NCBI GenBank assembly: GCA_019637105.1
Contig: JAHBWF010000008.1
Coordinates: 37,226-101,225 of the forward strand
Length of the DNA: 64,000 nucleotides
Source: Labilithrix sp.
GTDB taxonomy: Bacteria > Myxococcota_A > Polyangia > Polyangiales > Polyangiaceae
Direction of reading: 5' to 3'
Positions within the stretch are counted from its first letter, which is position 1. Each line of letters begins with the position of its first letter. The notes under the pieces are model-generated. The model saw nothing but the letters and a program-made list of their open reading frames with translations, searched no databases and was not told the DNA's origin. Positions 36,385-45,630 of the stretch are shown here, in pieces. The translations under genes and the position numbers were made by a program.

Positions 36385-37263
36385 GTGAGCGAGCCTCGTT
36401 ATCCGTACGTCCACGTCGACGTGGCCCCGGAGGCCGTCGACGAGACGAGCGCCCTCCTCTTCGAGCTCGGCGCCGAAGGCGTCGAGGAGCGCGACGACGG
36501 CACGCTCGCGAAGTCGGCCGCGAGCGGCAAGGTCACGCTCGTCGCCGCGTTCGCGACCCGCGCCGAGGCCGACGACGCGATCGCCGCGCTGGGCCCCGAG
36601 CTCCCGGCGCGCTACGAGGAGATCGTCGGCGACGCCTGGCGCGACGCCTGGAAAGAGCACTACCGCCCGTTCACGATCGCGCGCGCCGCGGACGGGCGCG
36701 CGGTGGTGGTCCGGCCGCCGTGGGAGCCGCGCGAGCCGAAGGAGGGCGAGCGGGTCCTCGAGCTCGAGCCCGGGCGCGCCTTCGGCACCGGTCTCCACGA
36801 GACGACCCGCCTCGTCGCGCAGGCGCTCGCCGACCACGCCGGCGAGCTCGACGGCGTCACGTTGCTCGACGTCGGGTGCGGGAGCGGCGTGCTCGCGCTC
36901 GTCGCGCTCTCGCTGGGCGCCGCGCGGGCGGTCGCCGTCGACGTCGACCCCGAGTCGATCGACGTGACGCGCGAGAACGCCGCGCGCAACGCGATGAGCG
37001 ACCTCGTCGACGCCAGCACGACGCCGATCGAGGCCGCGGAGCTCGTCTCTCCGGTCGTCGTCGCGAACATCGAGGCGCGGGTGCTGATCCCGATGGCGGC
37101 GGAGCTCGCGCGCCACGTCGCCTCCGGCGGGCTCCTCCTCCTCTCGGGCGTCCTCGTCCCGCAGCGCGACGAGGTCCGCGCGGCGTACCCGGGCTTCGAG
37201 CTCCTCGCCGCCCCCGAGATGGGGGAGTGGACCCTGCTCGCGCTCCGGAAGCGCGGACCGTGA
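36385..37263 (+). CDS. prmA: Ribosomal protein L11 methyltransferase
   Basis: 292 residues with a GTG start and AGGAGAG six bases upstream. The SAM motif is LLDVGCGSGVLALVALSLGA. RAFGTGLHETTRL and VVANIEARVLIPMAAELAR are PrmA signatures, and the N-terminal WRDAWKEHYRPFTIA is typical. It methylates L11. Its stop overlaps the rsmE GTG (GTGA), a common prmA-rsmE arrangement. Confidence 0.95.
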   Translation: MSEPRYPYVHVDVAPEAVDETSALLFELGAEGVEERDDGTLAKSAASGKVTLVAAFATRAEADDAIAALGPELPARYEEIVGDAWRDAWKEHYRPFTIARAADGRAVVVRPPWEPREPKEGERVLELEPGRAFGTGLHETTRLVAQALADHAGELDGVTLLDVGCGSGVLALVALSLGAARAVAVDVDPESIDVTRENAARNAMSDLVDASTTPIEAAELVSPVVVANIEARVLIPMAAELARHVASGGLLLLSGVLVPQRDEVRAAYPGFELLAAPEMGEWTLLALRKRGP

Positions 37264-38006
37264 CCGTCCGCGCGCCCGTCTCCGATCTCGCGGAGGGCGA
37301 GCGGGCGCTGCCGGCGGAGACCTCGCGCTACCTGTGCCGCGTCCGGCGCCTCGGCCCCGGCGACCGCTTCGTCGCCTTCGATCCCGCCGCCGGCGCGGAG
37401 GCCGACGCGACGATCGTCGAGGCGTCGGCCGACGCCGCGCGGGTCGTCGTCGGCGCCCCGCGGCCCGCGCGCGTGCTCGCGAGCGCCGGCCTCGTCCTCG
37501 TCTACGCGCTGGCGAAGGGCGACAAGGTCGACGCCGTCGTCCGCGACGCGACGGAGCTCGGCGCGACGCGCGTGCTCGTGACGCGCACCGAGCGCGCCGT
37601 GGTGAAGGCGTCGGGCGAGCGCGCCGGCGACAAGCTCTCGCGCTGGCGGCGCGTCGCCGAGCAGGCGGCGCGTCAGTGCGGCCGATCCGACCCGCCCGCG
37701 ATCGACGGCGTGCTCGCGTGGGACGAGGCGCTCGACCGCGTCGCCGGCTGCGAGGCGCGCTTCTGCCTCGATCCGCGCGCCCCCGACGCGCTCGGCGGCG
37801 CGCTCGCGTCCGCGATCGAGCGCGGCGCGTCGATCGCGTTCGCCGTCGGCCCCGAGGGCGGCCTCTCCGCCGCCGAGGTCGACCTCGCGCGCGCGAAGGG
37901 CTTCCTCCCGGCGTCGCTCGGAGCCTTCGTGCTCCGCACCGAGACCGTCGCGGCCGCCGTCCTCGGCGCGGTCCGCGTGCTCGAAGACCGGCAGCGCCGG
38001 CCTTGA
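37260..38006 (+). CDS. rsmE: 16S rRNA (uracil-1498-N3)-methyltransferase
   Basis: 248 residues; the GTG overlaps the prmA stop. It has an N-terminal PUA-like part (SRYLCRVRRLGPGDRFVAFD) and then the SPOUT/RsmE core: VYALAKGDKVDAVVRDATELGA, WRRVAEQAARQCGRSDPP, FAVGPEGGLSAAEVDLARAKGF and LGAFVLRTETVAAAVLGAVR. Knot residues are intact. Confidence 0.95.
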   Translation: MTVRAPVSDLAEGERALPAETSRYLCRVRRLGPGDRFVAFDPAAGAEADATIVEASADAARVVVGAPRPARVLASAGLVLVYALAKGDKVDAVVRDATELGATRVLVTRTERAVVKASGERAGDKLSRWRRVAEQAARQCGRSDPPAIDGVLAWDEALDRVAGCEARFCLDPRAPDALGGALASAIERGASIAFAVGPEGGLSAAEVDLARAKGFLPASLGAFVLRTETVAAAVLGAVRVLEDRQRRP

Positions 38007-38019
38007 CGAGCCGTCCGGG

Positions 38020-39418
38020 TCAGGCCATCGCCGGCAAGAGCTCGCGGGCGGAGGCGGCGGGCGCGGTCGGGAGCTCGAACCAGAAGACGCAGCCGGCCCC
38101 GGGGACGGAGCGGACACCGACGCGCCCGCCGTGCGCCTCGGCGAGGCGCTTCACCGTCGCGAGGCCGAGGCCGATGCCGGGCTCCGTGGCGCTGTGCGAG
38201 CGCGCGTAGGGCTGGAAGATGTGCGGCTCGACGTCGGGGGCGAGCCCGGGGCCGGTGTCCTCCACCTCGACGTGGACGAGCTCGGCGCAGTGCTCCGCGC
38301 GGATCTCGATGTGCCGGACGGGCCGGTCACCGATGTACTTGATCGCGTTCCGCGCGAGGTTCGCGACGAGGCTCGTGAGCACGCCGGCGTTGCACCGCGC
38401 GAAGCAGACGCCGTCCTCCTTGATCGCGAGCTCGATCGAGCGCTCGTCGGCGAGGGGCTGGAGCTCGCTCGCCACGTCCATCAAGGTCGCGCGGATGTCG
38501 GCGCGCGCGTCCGGATCGGGCGTGGCCCCGGCGCGCGCGAAGTCGAGCAGGCCGTCGACGAGCCGCTTCACGCGGTTCAACGCCGCCGTCCCGCGCTCGA
38601 CGATCTGCGCGCGCTTGCACGTGTCGATCTCCTGCTGACTCGCGAGCTGCAGCGCGAACGAGACCGCGCCGAGCGGGCTCAAGATGTCGTGCGCGACGCG
38701 CCCGGCGAACTGCTCGAGCTCGAAGGCGCGCTCCCCTTCGAGCTCGCGGTGGCGCTCGACGAGCTCGGCGTGGTCGCGGATCACGCGGCGCAGCATCACC
38801 GCGCCGGTGACGGCGATCACCGTCGCGAGCGCGTCGAGCCCGAACGCCGCGTAGGTCGCCCGGCTGCGGATCTGCTGGATCTCCATCGCGAGGTCGTGGG
38901 CGTGGGTCGCGTTGACCTCGATCACGTCCATGATCGCGGCGCTCAGGTTCGTCGCCGCGGTGCCGAAGTCGAGCGCGAGCGTCGAGGTCGCGTTGGGGAC
39001 GTCGGCCCGCGCGGTCTCCTCGAGGAAGCGCGTCACGGCCGCGTCGAGCTCCTTCTGCGTACGAGACGTTGCCCCAGAGCGTCTGCTCCGCCGGCCCACC
39101 GGGAGCGTGAGGTAGACGTCCATCTCCTGCTCGATCCTGCCGCGAATGCGCGACGGCGCGCGGATCGGCGCGTTGACCGCGCTCGACGCGGTCGAGCTCG
39201 TCGCGCATCAAGAACTGCAGGTTCCGGATCTCCGCGCGCGCCGACGTCAGGTGCTCGATGCTCGGCGCGGTGTTGTACGCGATCTCGCGAGCGGCCCGAT
39301 CGGTCGCGAACGACTGCCACTGCGAGACCGCCGTCGCGCCGAGAAAGCTCAGGATCACGACCGCGAAGATCGCAGGCAGCCACACCGTCCATCGGGGCCG
39401 TTCCGTTCGCACGTCCAT
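38020..39418 (-). pseudogene. Membrane sensor histidine kinase, frameshifted near its N-terminus
   Basis: The kinase core and second membrane helix lie in one frame from 39123 down to the stop at 38020. Visible are FAGRVAHDILSPLGAVSFAL with the phosphorylated His, NLARNAIKYIG (N box), VEDTGPGLAP (G1) and GIGLGLATVKRLAEAHGG (G2). The start, with the first membrane helix (WTVWLPAIFAVVILSFLGATAV) and IRNLQFLMRDELDRV, is in the adjacent frame from the ATG at 39418. Sequence between 39195 and 39055 switches frame at least once and probably three times: IRGRIEQEMDVYLTLPV in one frame, GGPAEQTLWGNVS in the other, then RTQKELDAAVTRFLEE. Either the gene is decaying or there are assembly indels. The open kinase frame alone would give 367 residues. 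Confidence 0.65.
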
Positions 39419-39450
39419 CCGTCGTTAGCGCTCGCAGCTCGACGCGTCGA

Positions 39451-39579
39451 GCGGGCCGTCGCTTTCTTCGCCGACGTCGAGCCCGGCCGCGCCGGCCACG
39501 CGCGCGCGCGGCGCGCGGCGCGTGAGCGCGGGCCGTCGCTTTCTTCGCCGACGTCGAGCCCGGCCGCGCCGGCCACGCG
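39451..39579. repeat. 52-bp direct repeat upstream of the radical SAM gene
   Basis: GCGGGCCGTCGCTTTCTTCG and the next 32 bases occur at 39451-39502 and again, identical, at 39528-39579, separated by 25 bp of alternating GC. It lies in the 215-bp gap between the divergent histidine kinase and radical SAM genes, so it may duplicate a promoter or regulator site. Confidence 0.8.
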
Positions 39580-39633
39580 GACGAGCTTCGTCGCATGCTC
39601 TTCCGCGTGGCTCGCGGTAGCATGCTCGCGTCG

Positions 39634-41007
39634 ATGCGCGTGCTCCTCATCAGCGCGAACCGCGAGCGGTACCCGGCGCCCGTCGTACCGCTCGGCGTGC
39701 TGTCGGTCGCCGGAGCGGTCCGCGACGCGCACGCGGTCCGCGTGGTCGACCTCTGCTTCGAGGAGGAGCCGCTCCGCGCCGCGGGCGAGGCCGCGGCGAG
39801 CTTCCGGCCCGACGTGATCGGGCTCGGGCTCCGGAACCTCCACGACAACGCGTACGGCTCGTCCGAGCCGCTCCTCGCGTACTACGAGGACGTCGCCCGG
39901 GCGATCCGGGCCGCGTCGCGCGCGCCGCTCGTCCTGGGCGGCGCGGCGATCACCCTCCAGCCGAGCGGGCTGCTCGCTCGGCTGGGCGCCGACCACGCGG
40001 TCGTCGGCGAGGGCGAGCTCGCGTTTCGCGCGCTCGTGAGCGGGATCGACCGAGGCGAGCGGCCGCCTCGCGTGGTGCGGAGCGCCGTCGCCGAGCGCCG
40101 CCTCGTCCAGCTCGACGCCAAGCTCGGCCTGCGCGCGCCGCCCGTCCCGGCCTCGGATCTCGACGCGCTCGCGCCGCCCGCGCGCGACCTCGCGGACCCG
40201 CGCTATTTCGACGTCGACGGCACCGAGAGCTTCCAGACCAAGCGCGGCTGCGCGTTCCACTGCGCCTACTGCGACTACCCCGACCTCGAGGGCCGCAAGG
40301 TGCGCCTGCGCGATCCCGAGCGGGTCGCCGACGAGATCGCCGAGCGCGCGCGCGTCCCCGGCGTGTCGTACGCCTTCCTCGTGGACAGCGTCTTCAACGT
40401 CCCGCGCGCGCACGCGCTCGCGGTGTGCGCGGCGCTCGAGCGGCGGGGCGCGCCGCTGCCGTGGGTCTGCTACGCGACGCCGGCGACGCTGGACGACGAG
40501 CTCGTCGCCGCGATGCGGCGCGCGGGCTGCGCCGGCGCCGAGCTCGGCACGGACACCGGCACGCCGCGCGTGCTCGCGCGCCTGCGCAAGCCGTTCGATC
40601 TCGACGACGTCCGGCGCGTCCGCGCGTCGTTCCTCCGTCACGGGATCGCCGACGCGCACTCGTTCGTCCTGGGCGCCGAGGGCGAGACCGTCGAGGAGGC
40701 CGAGGGCACGCTCGCCTTCGTCCGCGAGCTCGATCCCGACGTCGCGGTCTTCGTCGTCTTCATGGAGGACCGCGAGGAGCGCGCGACCGGCCGCGCGCCG
40801 CATCACGAGGCGCTCCTCGAGCTCCTCGCGCGCGAGGCGCCGAAGCACCCCGGCTGGATCGTGCCGGAGCTCGGGATCCGCTTCGGCGAGAAGGTCCGCC
40901 GCCTCGTCGCCGGCCGGAGGCTGCGCGGGCCCGCCTGGCTGCACCTCGCCGCGGCGCGCCGGCGCGCGGCCGGGCGCGCGAACGAGCGCGGCCCCGTCAG
41001 AAGTTGA
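39634..41007 (+). CDS. B12-binding-type radical SAM protein
   Basis: 457 residues from the ATG at 39634 (MRVLLISANRERYPAPVVPL). Residues 1-140 form the cobalamin-binding-like Rossmann domain (FRPDVIGLGLRNLHDN, LVLGGAAITLQPSGLL, GEGELAFRAL), without the DxHxxG of base-off binders. The radical SAM core starts at SFQTKRGCAFHCAYCDYP, with Cys206, Cys210 and Cys213 holding the 4Fe-4S cluster; a later FVLGAEGETVEEAEGTL is typical of the family. These enzymes often methylate or rearrange lipids, hopanoids or natural products. The reaction here is unknown. Its 3' end overlaps the convergent acyltransferase by 11 bp. Confidence 0.9.
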   Translation: MRVLLISANRERYPAPVVPLGVLSVAGAVRDAHAVRVVDLCFEEEPLRAAGEAAASFRPDVIGLGLRNLHDNAYGSSEPLLAYYEDVARAIRAASRAPLVLGGAAITLQPSGLLARLGADHAVVGEGELAFRALVSGIDRGERPPRVVRSAVAERRLVQLDAKLGLRAPPVPASDLDALAPPARDLADPRYFDVDGTESFQTKRGCAFHCAYCDYPDLEGRKVRLRDPERVADEIAERARVPGVSYAFLVDSVFNVPRAHALAVCAALERRGAPLPWVCYATPATLDDELVAAMRRAGCAGAELGTDTGTPRVLARLRKPFDLDDVRRVRASFLRHGIADAHSFVLGAEGETVEEAEGTLAFVRELDPDVAVFVVFMEDREERATGRAPHHEALLELLAREAPKHPGWIVPELGIRFGEKVRRLVAGRRLRGPAWLHLAAARRRAAGRANERGPVRS

Positions 41008-41860
41008 ACCACTGCGACGGGTGCGCGCGTAAAAAGGCCGTGATGCGGTCGGCGACCGACTGCGCGGCGCGGGCGGTCGCCTCCGGCGGGTCCGCGCGGT
41101 CGAGGCGGATCGGCTCGTGGATGACGACGCGGTAGCGGCGAAAGCCGGTGCGCGCGCAGAAGATCGGGAGGATCGGCGCCCGCGCGAGCCGCGCGAGCCG
41201 GAACGGTCCCTCCGGGAGCGCGGAGGCGGCGCCGAAGAGCTCGACGGGCACGACGCGCATCCCCGGCGGCGTCCGATCGAGCTGCATCGCGACGACGCCG
41301 CCGCCGCGCAGCTGGCCGAGGAGCGGCAGCGCGTCGAGCGCGTCGTCGCCGACGTGGACCACGCGGACGCGCATCTTCCCGCGCGCCTCGTCGTGCAGGC
41401 GCTCCGCCTCCGCGTGGGCCTCGTGCGCCATCACGAGCACGACGTCGAGCGCGAGGTCGCCCGTGAGCAGCGCGCCGAGCACGTCCCAGCCGCCCGAGTG
41501 GATCGTCCCGATGATGAACGGCCCGCCGAGCACCGCGCGCAGGTGCTCGCCGCCCTCGATGACCGGCTCGAGCGGGCGCTCGTTCTTCGAGCCGGTGGCG
41601 AGCGACTCGCCCAGGGCGCCGGCGAAGCTCGCGAACGTCCGCATGGTGTCGACGGTGTCGCGCCACGCCGGGGCCGCGCCGCGGACGCGACGGAGGTTGT
41701 CGATCACCCGCCGGCGGGCGTCCTTCGAGAGCAGCGCGGCCGTCCAACCGACGACCGGCGGGGTGTAGCGGAGCACCCAGAACGGCGCGCGCGCGGCGCC
41801 GAGCCAGGCGAGCCTTCGGAGGAAGACGGAGTGTCGCGACACCGCCATACGCAGCGGCAT
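40997..41860 (-). CDS. LpxL/HtrB-like lysophospholipid/lipid A acyltransferase
   Basis: 287 residues from the ATG at 41860; a second in-frame ATG is four codons on. The catalytic HX4D motif is HSGGWD in FIIGTIHSGGWDVLGALL. Also visible are GGEHLRAVLGG, VVAMQLDRTPPGMRVVPVELFG and FRLARLARAPILPIFC. C-terminal YRVVIHEPIRLDR and ITAFLRAHPSQWFNF are typical of LpxL/LpxM. It would transfer an acyl chain to lipid A or a related lipid at the inner membrane. It is not clearly one of the canonical lipid A enzymes, so no symbol is given. Confidence 0.85.
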   Translation of the reverse strand: MPLRMAVSRHSVFLRRLAWLGAARAPFWVLRYTPPVVGWTAALLSKDARRRVIDNLRRVRGAAPAWRDTVDTMRTFASFAGALGESLATGSKNERPLEPVIEGGEHLRAVLGGPFIIGTIHSGGWDVLGALLTGDLALDVVLVMAHEAHAEAERLHDEARGKMRVRVVHVGDDALDALPLLGQLRGGGVVAMQLDRTPPGMRVVPVELFGAASALPEGPFRLARLARAPILPIFCARTGFRRYRVVIHEPIRLDRADPPEATARAAQSVADRITAFLRAHPSQWFNF

Positions 41861-41904
41861 TGTCGCAGGGTCCGGATCCGCGACGAGCAAAAACGATCGC
41901 GCCG

Positions 41905-41951
41905 CCGAGCTCGACCTCGGGCCCGCGACCGAGCTCGACCTCGGGCCCGCG
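41905..41951. repeat. 23-bp direct repeat between the acyltransferase and desaturase genes
   Basis: CCGAGCTCGACCTCGGGCCC plus GCG occurs at 41905-41927 and 41929-41951, period 24 bp. The copies lie in the 274-bp divergent gap, so they could be tandem operator sites. Simple slippage is the alternative. Confidence 0.6.
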
Positions 41952-42134
41952 GCCGAGCCCGCGCCCGTCGAAGGGCCGCCGATCGCTCGGCAGGCCGCGC
42001 GCCGCGGAGGCCGCCGGCTCGCCGGTCGAGCTCCGCGGGGCGGCTCGGCCTGACCGTTTCCTGACGCCGCCGGCGAAAGCTGACCGAACGATGGCGGGCG
42101 CGCGGGCGACGGGGTCGTACAGTCGCGCCGAACC

Positions 42135-42908
42135 ATGGCGATCGCGATCTTCTTCGTCGGGCACTGGGTCTCGTCGGTCTTCTTCCAGACCTTCTTCCTC
42201 CACCGCTACGGCGCGCACAAGCAGTTCACGATGTCGAAGGGCTGGGAGCGGTTCTTCCACCTCTGCACGTACCTGTCGCAGGGCTCGAGCTTCCTCAGCA
42301 CGCGCGGCTACGCGATCCTCCACCGGATGCACCACGCGTACAGCGACGGGCCGAAGGATCCGCACTCGCCCGAGAACCACTCGAACGTCCTCACGATGAT
42401 GTTGGCGACGAAGCGCCGCTACGACGCCTTCGCGTACCGCCGCGAGGAGCCGGAGGCGAGGTTCGCGAAGGGCATCCCCGACTGGCCCGCGCTCGACCGC
42501 CTGAGCCAGTCGTGGCCGGCGCGCGTCGTCTGGCTGGCGGGCTACACGCTCTTCTACGCGGCGTTCGCGAGCCACTGGTGGATGTGGCTCTTGCTCCCCG
42601 CGCACTTCGTCATGGGCCCGATCCACGGAGCGATCGTCAACTGGTGCGGCCACCGCTACGGCTACCGCAACTTCGAGAGCGACGACGTCTCGCGCAACAC
42701 CCTCGTCTTCGACTTCTTGACGCTGGGCGAGCTCTTCCAGAACAACCACCACCGCCACGCGATGCGCCCGAACTTCGGCGTGCGCTGGTTCGAGATCGAT
42801 CCCACGTGGCAGGCGATCCGGCTCTTCGCCTGGCTCGGGATCGTCGAGCTCCGGCCCGCGAACGAGCGGGTCGACTCGGACGACACGATCCCCGCCGAGG
42901 CGGCGTGA
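42135..42908 (+). CDS. Membrane fatty acid (acyl-CoA type) desaturase
   Basis: 257 residues. The three His boxes of the integral membrane di-iron desaturases are present: HRYGAH (23-28), HRMHH (63-67) and NNHHRH (203-208). Hydrophobic helices lie at the N-terminus, at about 132-147 and at 148-165. It is shorter than the usual 300-residue enzymes, mainly at the C-terminus. It should insert a double bond into a fatty acyl chain. It diverges from the acyltransferase gene, consistent with a membrane-lipid role. Confidence 0.92.
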   Translation: MAIAIFFVGHWVSSVFFQTFFLHRYGAHKQFTMSKGWERFFHLCTYLSQGSSFLSTRGYAILHRMHHAYSDGPKDPHSPENHSNVLTMMLATKRRYDAFAYRREEPEARFAKGIPDWPALDRLSQSWPARVVWLAGYTLFYAAFASHWWMWLLLPAHFVMGPIHGAIVNWCGHRYGYRNFESDDVSRNTLVFDFLTLGELFQNNHHRHAMRPNFGVRWFEIDPTWQAIRLFAWLGIVELRPANERVDSDDTIPAEAA

Positions 42909-42953
42909 CGGCTCGCGCCGCGCCGAGCGCCGGCGCGGCTCCCGCCCTCGGGC

Positions 42954-43829
42954 TCAGCGCGGCCCGATCGCGGGGTCGAAGGCGTTCTGGTAGCGGCGCG
43001 CGCAGTAGTTCTCGGGGATCGTGCGGGAGCCGTTGAGCTCGCGCTTGTTGAGCGGGCACACGAACGCGGCGAGCTGGTCGGCGGACCACGACGGGAACAT
43101 CTTCACGTCCGGGCCGGTGGGCCGCGTGACGCCGCGCGCCGCGGGGTAGTTCACGTCGACCTGCTTGCCGTTCCAGACGTCGGGCTTGCGGATGACGGTG
43201 ACCGGCACGTTGAGGCCCGTCGTGGCGTCGCCGCGGTGGACCGTCGTCGTCATGTCGACGCCGATGAGGTGCGCGAGCTCCGTCACGTGCTCGCCCTGCA
43301 TGCGGTTGCAGCCGTGCGAGACCGGACCGCGGATCAGCTTCCACTCGCCGTCGCTCGCGGTGATCGGGCCGTGGAAGGCGATGCCGCGGTTGTACGGGAT
43401 GAAGGGGAAGCCGCCCCAGGTGGCCGCCGAGTTCGTGGGGACCCACGGCGAGACGCGGCTGATCGAGTAGCTCGTGCCCTGCGAGTTGACGCTCGAGCCG
43501 GTGGCGATCGGATAGACCACGGCGACCTTCGTGCGGCCGCCCTCGGTGATCGTGTCCGCGTAGTACGGGAGCGGCTGGTTCCAGCCGGCGGGGACGAACC
43601 CGGTGACGCGCGCCGTGTGCGCCGTGAGCGAGACGGTCAGCGACGGCTGGTCGAGCTGCGGCATCGTCCCGTTGTAGACCCACTGCTCGGCGGCGCCCTT
43701 GCGCAGCTCGTCCTCGGTCACCTCGCCGTCGCTCACGTCCTCCTCCTCGCCCTCCGCGGCGCAGCCGACGAGCGTGGACATCGCGAGGGGCAGGGCGGCG
43801 AGCACGAACCAACGAGAGAGCGAGATCAT
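42954..43829 (-). CDS. L,D-transpeptidase (YkuD) lipoprotein
   Basis: 291 residues. A textbook ribosome binding site (GGAGGACTTCG) precedes the ATG at 43829. The lipoprotein signal ends TLVGC (Cys23). The catalytic domain has IAFHGP (His153) and the SHGCNRM motif with Cys174. It crosslinks or modifies peptidoglycan, or attaches proteins to it. It has extra sequence after the catalytic Cys (about 110 residues, ending YQNAFDPAIGPR) beyond the minimal YkuD fold. It converges on the desaturase gene. Confidence 0.92.
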   Translation of the reverse strand: MISLSRWFVLAALPLAMSTLVGCAAEGEEEDVSDGEVTEDELRKGAAEQWVYNGTMPQLDQPSLTVSLTAHTARVTGFVPAGWNQPLPYYADTITEGGRTKVAVVYPIATGSSVNSQGTSYSISRVSPWVPTNSAATWGGFPFIPYNRGIAFHGPITASDGEWKLIRGPVSHGCNRMQGEHVTELAHLIGVDMTTTVHRGDATTGLNVPVTVIRKPDVWNGKQVDVNYPAARGVTRPTGPDVKMFPSWSADQLAAFVCPLNKRELNGSRTIPENYCARRYQNAFDPAIGPR

Positions 43830-43847
43830 CGAAGTCCTCCGAACCGG

Positions 43848-43860
43848 GTGTGTTGCACAC
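43848..43860. promoter_or_regulatory. GTGTG-TTG-CACAC palindrome in the L,D-transpeptidase leader
   Basis: A perfect 5-bp dyad, 20-30 bases upstream of the start. It is followed further out by an AT-rich promoter-like stretch (TTGTAACGTATTGAAATCGC on the coding strand, near 43900-43920). It may be an operator or the 5' end of the leader RNA. Confidence 0.35.
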
Positions 43861-44088
43861 TCGAGCACACACGATGCCACCTCTCGGCATTCGTACGAAC
43901 AAGCGATTTCAATACGTTACAACGATGATCCGCTGAAAAATTTGAGCCAGAGCCGATCCAGCCGCGCCGGCGTTCGACCGGTGCGGCGATGTCCCAGCCT
44001 CCGGGGCGCGCGCCGGAGGGCCCACCGGCGTCCGCGAGCGACCTCGGGCCAAGCGGCGTCGTCCGTCTTGTATGCTGTCGGCCCTCGC

Positions 44089-45624
44089 ATGCTCGAACGC
44101 ATCGCGCTCCACCAGACCCGCCTCCGCACCCCGGGCCTCGGCCTCGAGGGCAAGGGCGTGGCGCTCGGCGCGAAGGGGCTCGTGCTGCTGCCCTCGCTCG
44201 ATCGCCTGGTGGCGTGGCTCAGCGTCTACACGCGCGAGCACTCGCTCGAGGACCTGATGCCGAGCCTCGTCATCGAGATCGTCCAGAGCAAGCTCGGGAC
44301 GAAGGAGATCACGCTCTCGTTCGCCGCCGAGTCGAGCGACCGCATGGACCGCGTCGCCGAGACCGCGCGCCTCGTCGGCGGCTTCACCTTCACGGGCACG
44401 AGCCGCCACTTCGTCCAGTACCGCGACGCCGCGGCGCCCTTCGGCTACGACGCGACGCAGCTCATCTCGACGGACGCGCCGCTCGTCCTCTACCACGATC
44501 GCTTCACCCAGGTTTACGGCACGGACAAGGAGGTCACCCTCCGCTCGCTCCTGCTCCGCCTGATGCCGCACGTCGATCCGTCGACGAACGACGACAGCGG
44601 GCCCCGCTTCATCGTGGCCGAGCAGGGCCTCGGCCCGGCGCTCATCCACTACTTCGTCCGGTCGCGCGTCGAGGGCGAGGTCGCCGTCGGCGAGTGGCCG
44701 CCCGAGAGCGCGTTCGACGAGGGGCCGGTGCGCCGCTACGTCATGCGGATCCCGGAGCTGCCGAAGCGCATGCGGCCGCTGATGGCGCGGACCCCCGGGC
44801 TGACGACGTTCTTGCCCGCGGGCCCCGGGGTCGCCGTCGAGATGGGCTACCGCCACCCCGTCGCCCTCCGCGCGTGCCCCGTCTTCGATCCGAACGGCCT
44901 CGTGCTCCTGCGCGGGCGCGGCGACGAGCCCTGGACGCTCGAGAAGACGCCGCAGATGGGCGACCTCCGCGCCTTCGCGCGCGTGGAGCTGCGGAGCGAG
45001 AGCGGCGCCGACACGCTGACCGCGCGCGCGACGCGGCTGCCCGATCCGGTGCGCGTCCCGCTCCGCGTGGTCCCCTCGCCTTCTCCGTGGCGCAACGTGA
45101 CGGCGACGTGGATCCAGCCGCAGCAGCTCTCGCTCCTCCGCCGCATCGCGTACGCGCTCCCGCACCAGACCATCCTGCGCACGCAGGTGGCGCTGACGGA
45201 GAAGGGCGCGTTCCTCCGATCGAGCCAGGGGATCGAGGCGGTCCCGCTCGGGATGTTCTTCGTCGAGATCCACCCGAACCTCTACATCCCCGCCGGGTAC
45301 GACGTGACGCCCGCGGTCGCGCCGGAGGTCCTCTACCGCGCGCTCGGCGCGTCGGCCGCGCAGGTGCTCTTCATCGACACCGGCGCGCGCGCGATCGCCG
45401 TCGAGGAGGGCGCGTTCTCCCCGCTCGAGACGGCGCTGCTCGAGGCGCAGGCGTGGGAGCCGCTCGTCGCCGACGCCATCCACCGCGCGCTCGAAGAGCG
45501 CCCCGTCGACCTCAAGCTCGAGCCGCTCGGGATGTTCGCGCTGAGCCAGGTCGAGCCGCCGCCGGAGCCGGCCGATCCCGGCGTCCCTCAGCTCGCGGGC
45601 CCCGGGCGAGAGCCGCCTCGTTGA
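44089..45624 (+). CDS. Large soluble protein of unknown family (first gene of a two-gene operon)
   Basis: 511 residues from the ATG at 44089. No signal peptide or membrane helix. Composition is well-folded alpha/beta with no low-complexity tracts until the Pro-rich end. Distinct stretches are SLVIEIVQSKLGTKEITLSFAA, RHFVQYRDAAAPFGYDATQLI, LIHYFVRSRVEGEVAVGEWPP, and IAYALPHQTILRTQVALTEKG with GMFFVEIHPNLYIPAGYDVTP. The repeated style 'xxxYxPLGMFF..IHP..Y.PAG' suggests a structural or binding module rather than an enzyme. I recognise no family. The next gene starts 6 bp after the stop. Confidence 0.75.
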   Translation: MLERIALHQTRLRTPGLGLEGKGVALGAKGLVLLPSLDRLVAWLSVYTREHSLEDLMPSLVIEIVQSKLGTKEITLSFAAESSDRMDRVAETARLVGGFTFTGTSRHFVQYRDAAAPFGYDATQLISTDAPLVLYHDRFTQVYGTDKEVTLRSLLLRLMPHVDPSTNDDSGPRFIVAEQGLGPALIHYFVRSRVEGEVAVGEWPPESAFDEGPVRRYVMRIPELPKRMRPLMARTPGLTTFLPAGPGVAVEMGYRHPVALRACPVFDPNGLVLLRGRGDEPWTLEKTPQMGDLRAFARVELRSESGADTLTARATRLPDPVRVPLRVVPSPSPWRNVTATWIQPQQLSLLRRIAYALPHQTILRTQVALTEKGAFLRSSQGIEAVPLGMFFVEIHPNLYIPAGYDVTPAVAPEVLYRALGASAAQVLFIDTGARAIAVEEGAFSPLETALLEAQAWEPLVADAIHRALEERPVDLKLEPLGMFALSQVEPPPEPADPGVPQLAGPGREPPR

Positions 45625-45630
45625 CGAGCC

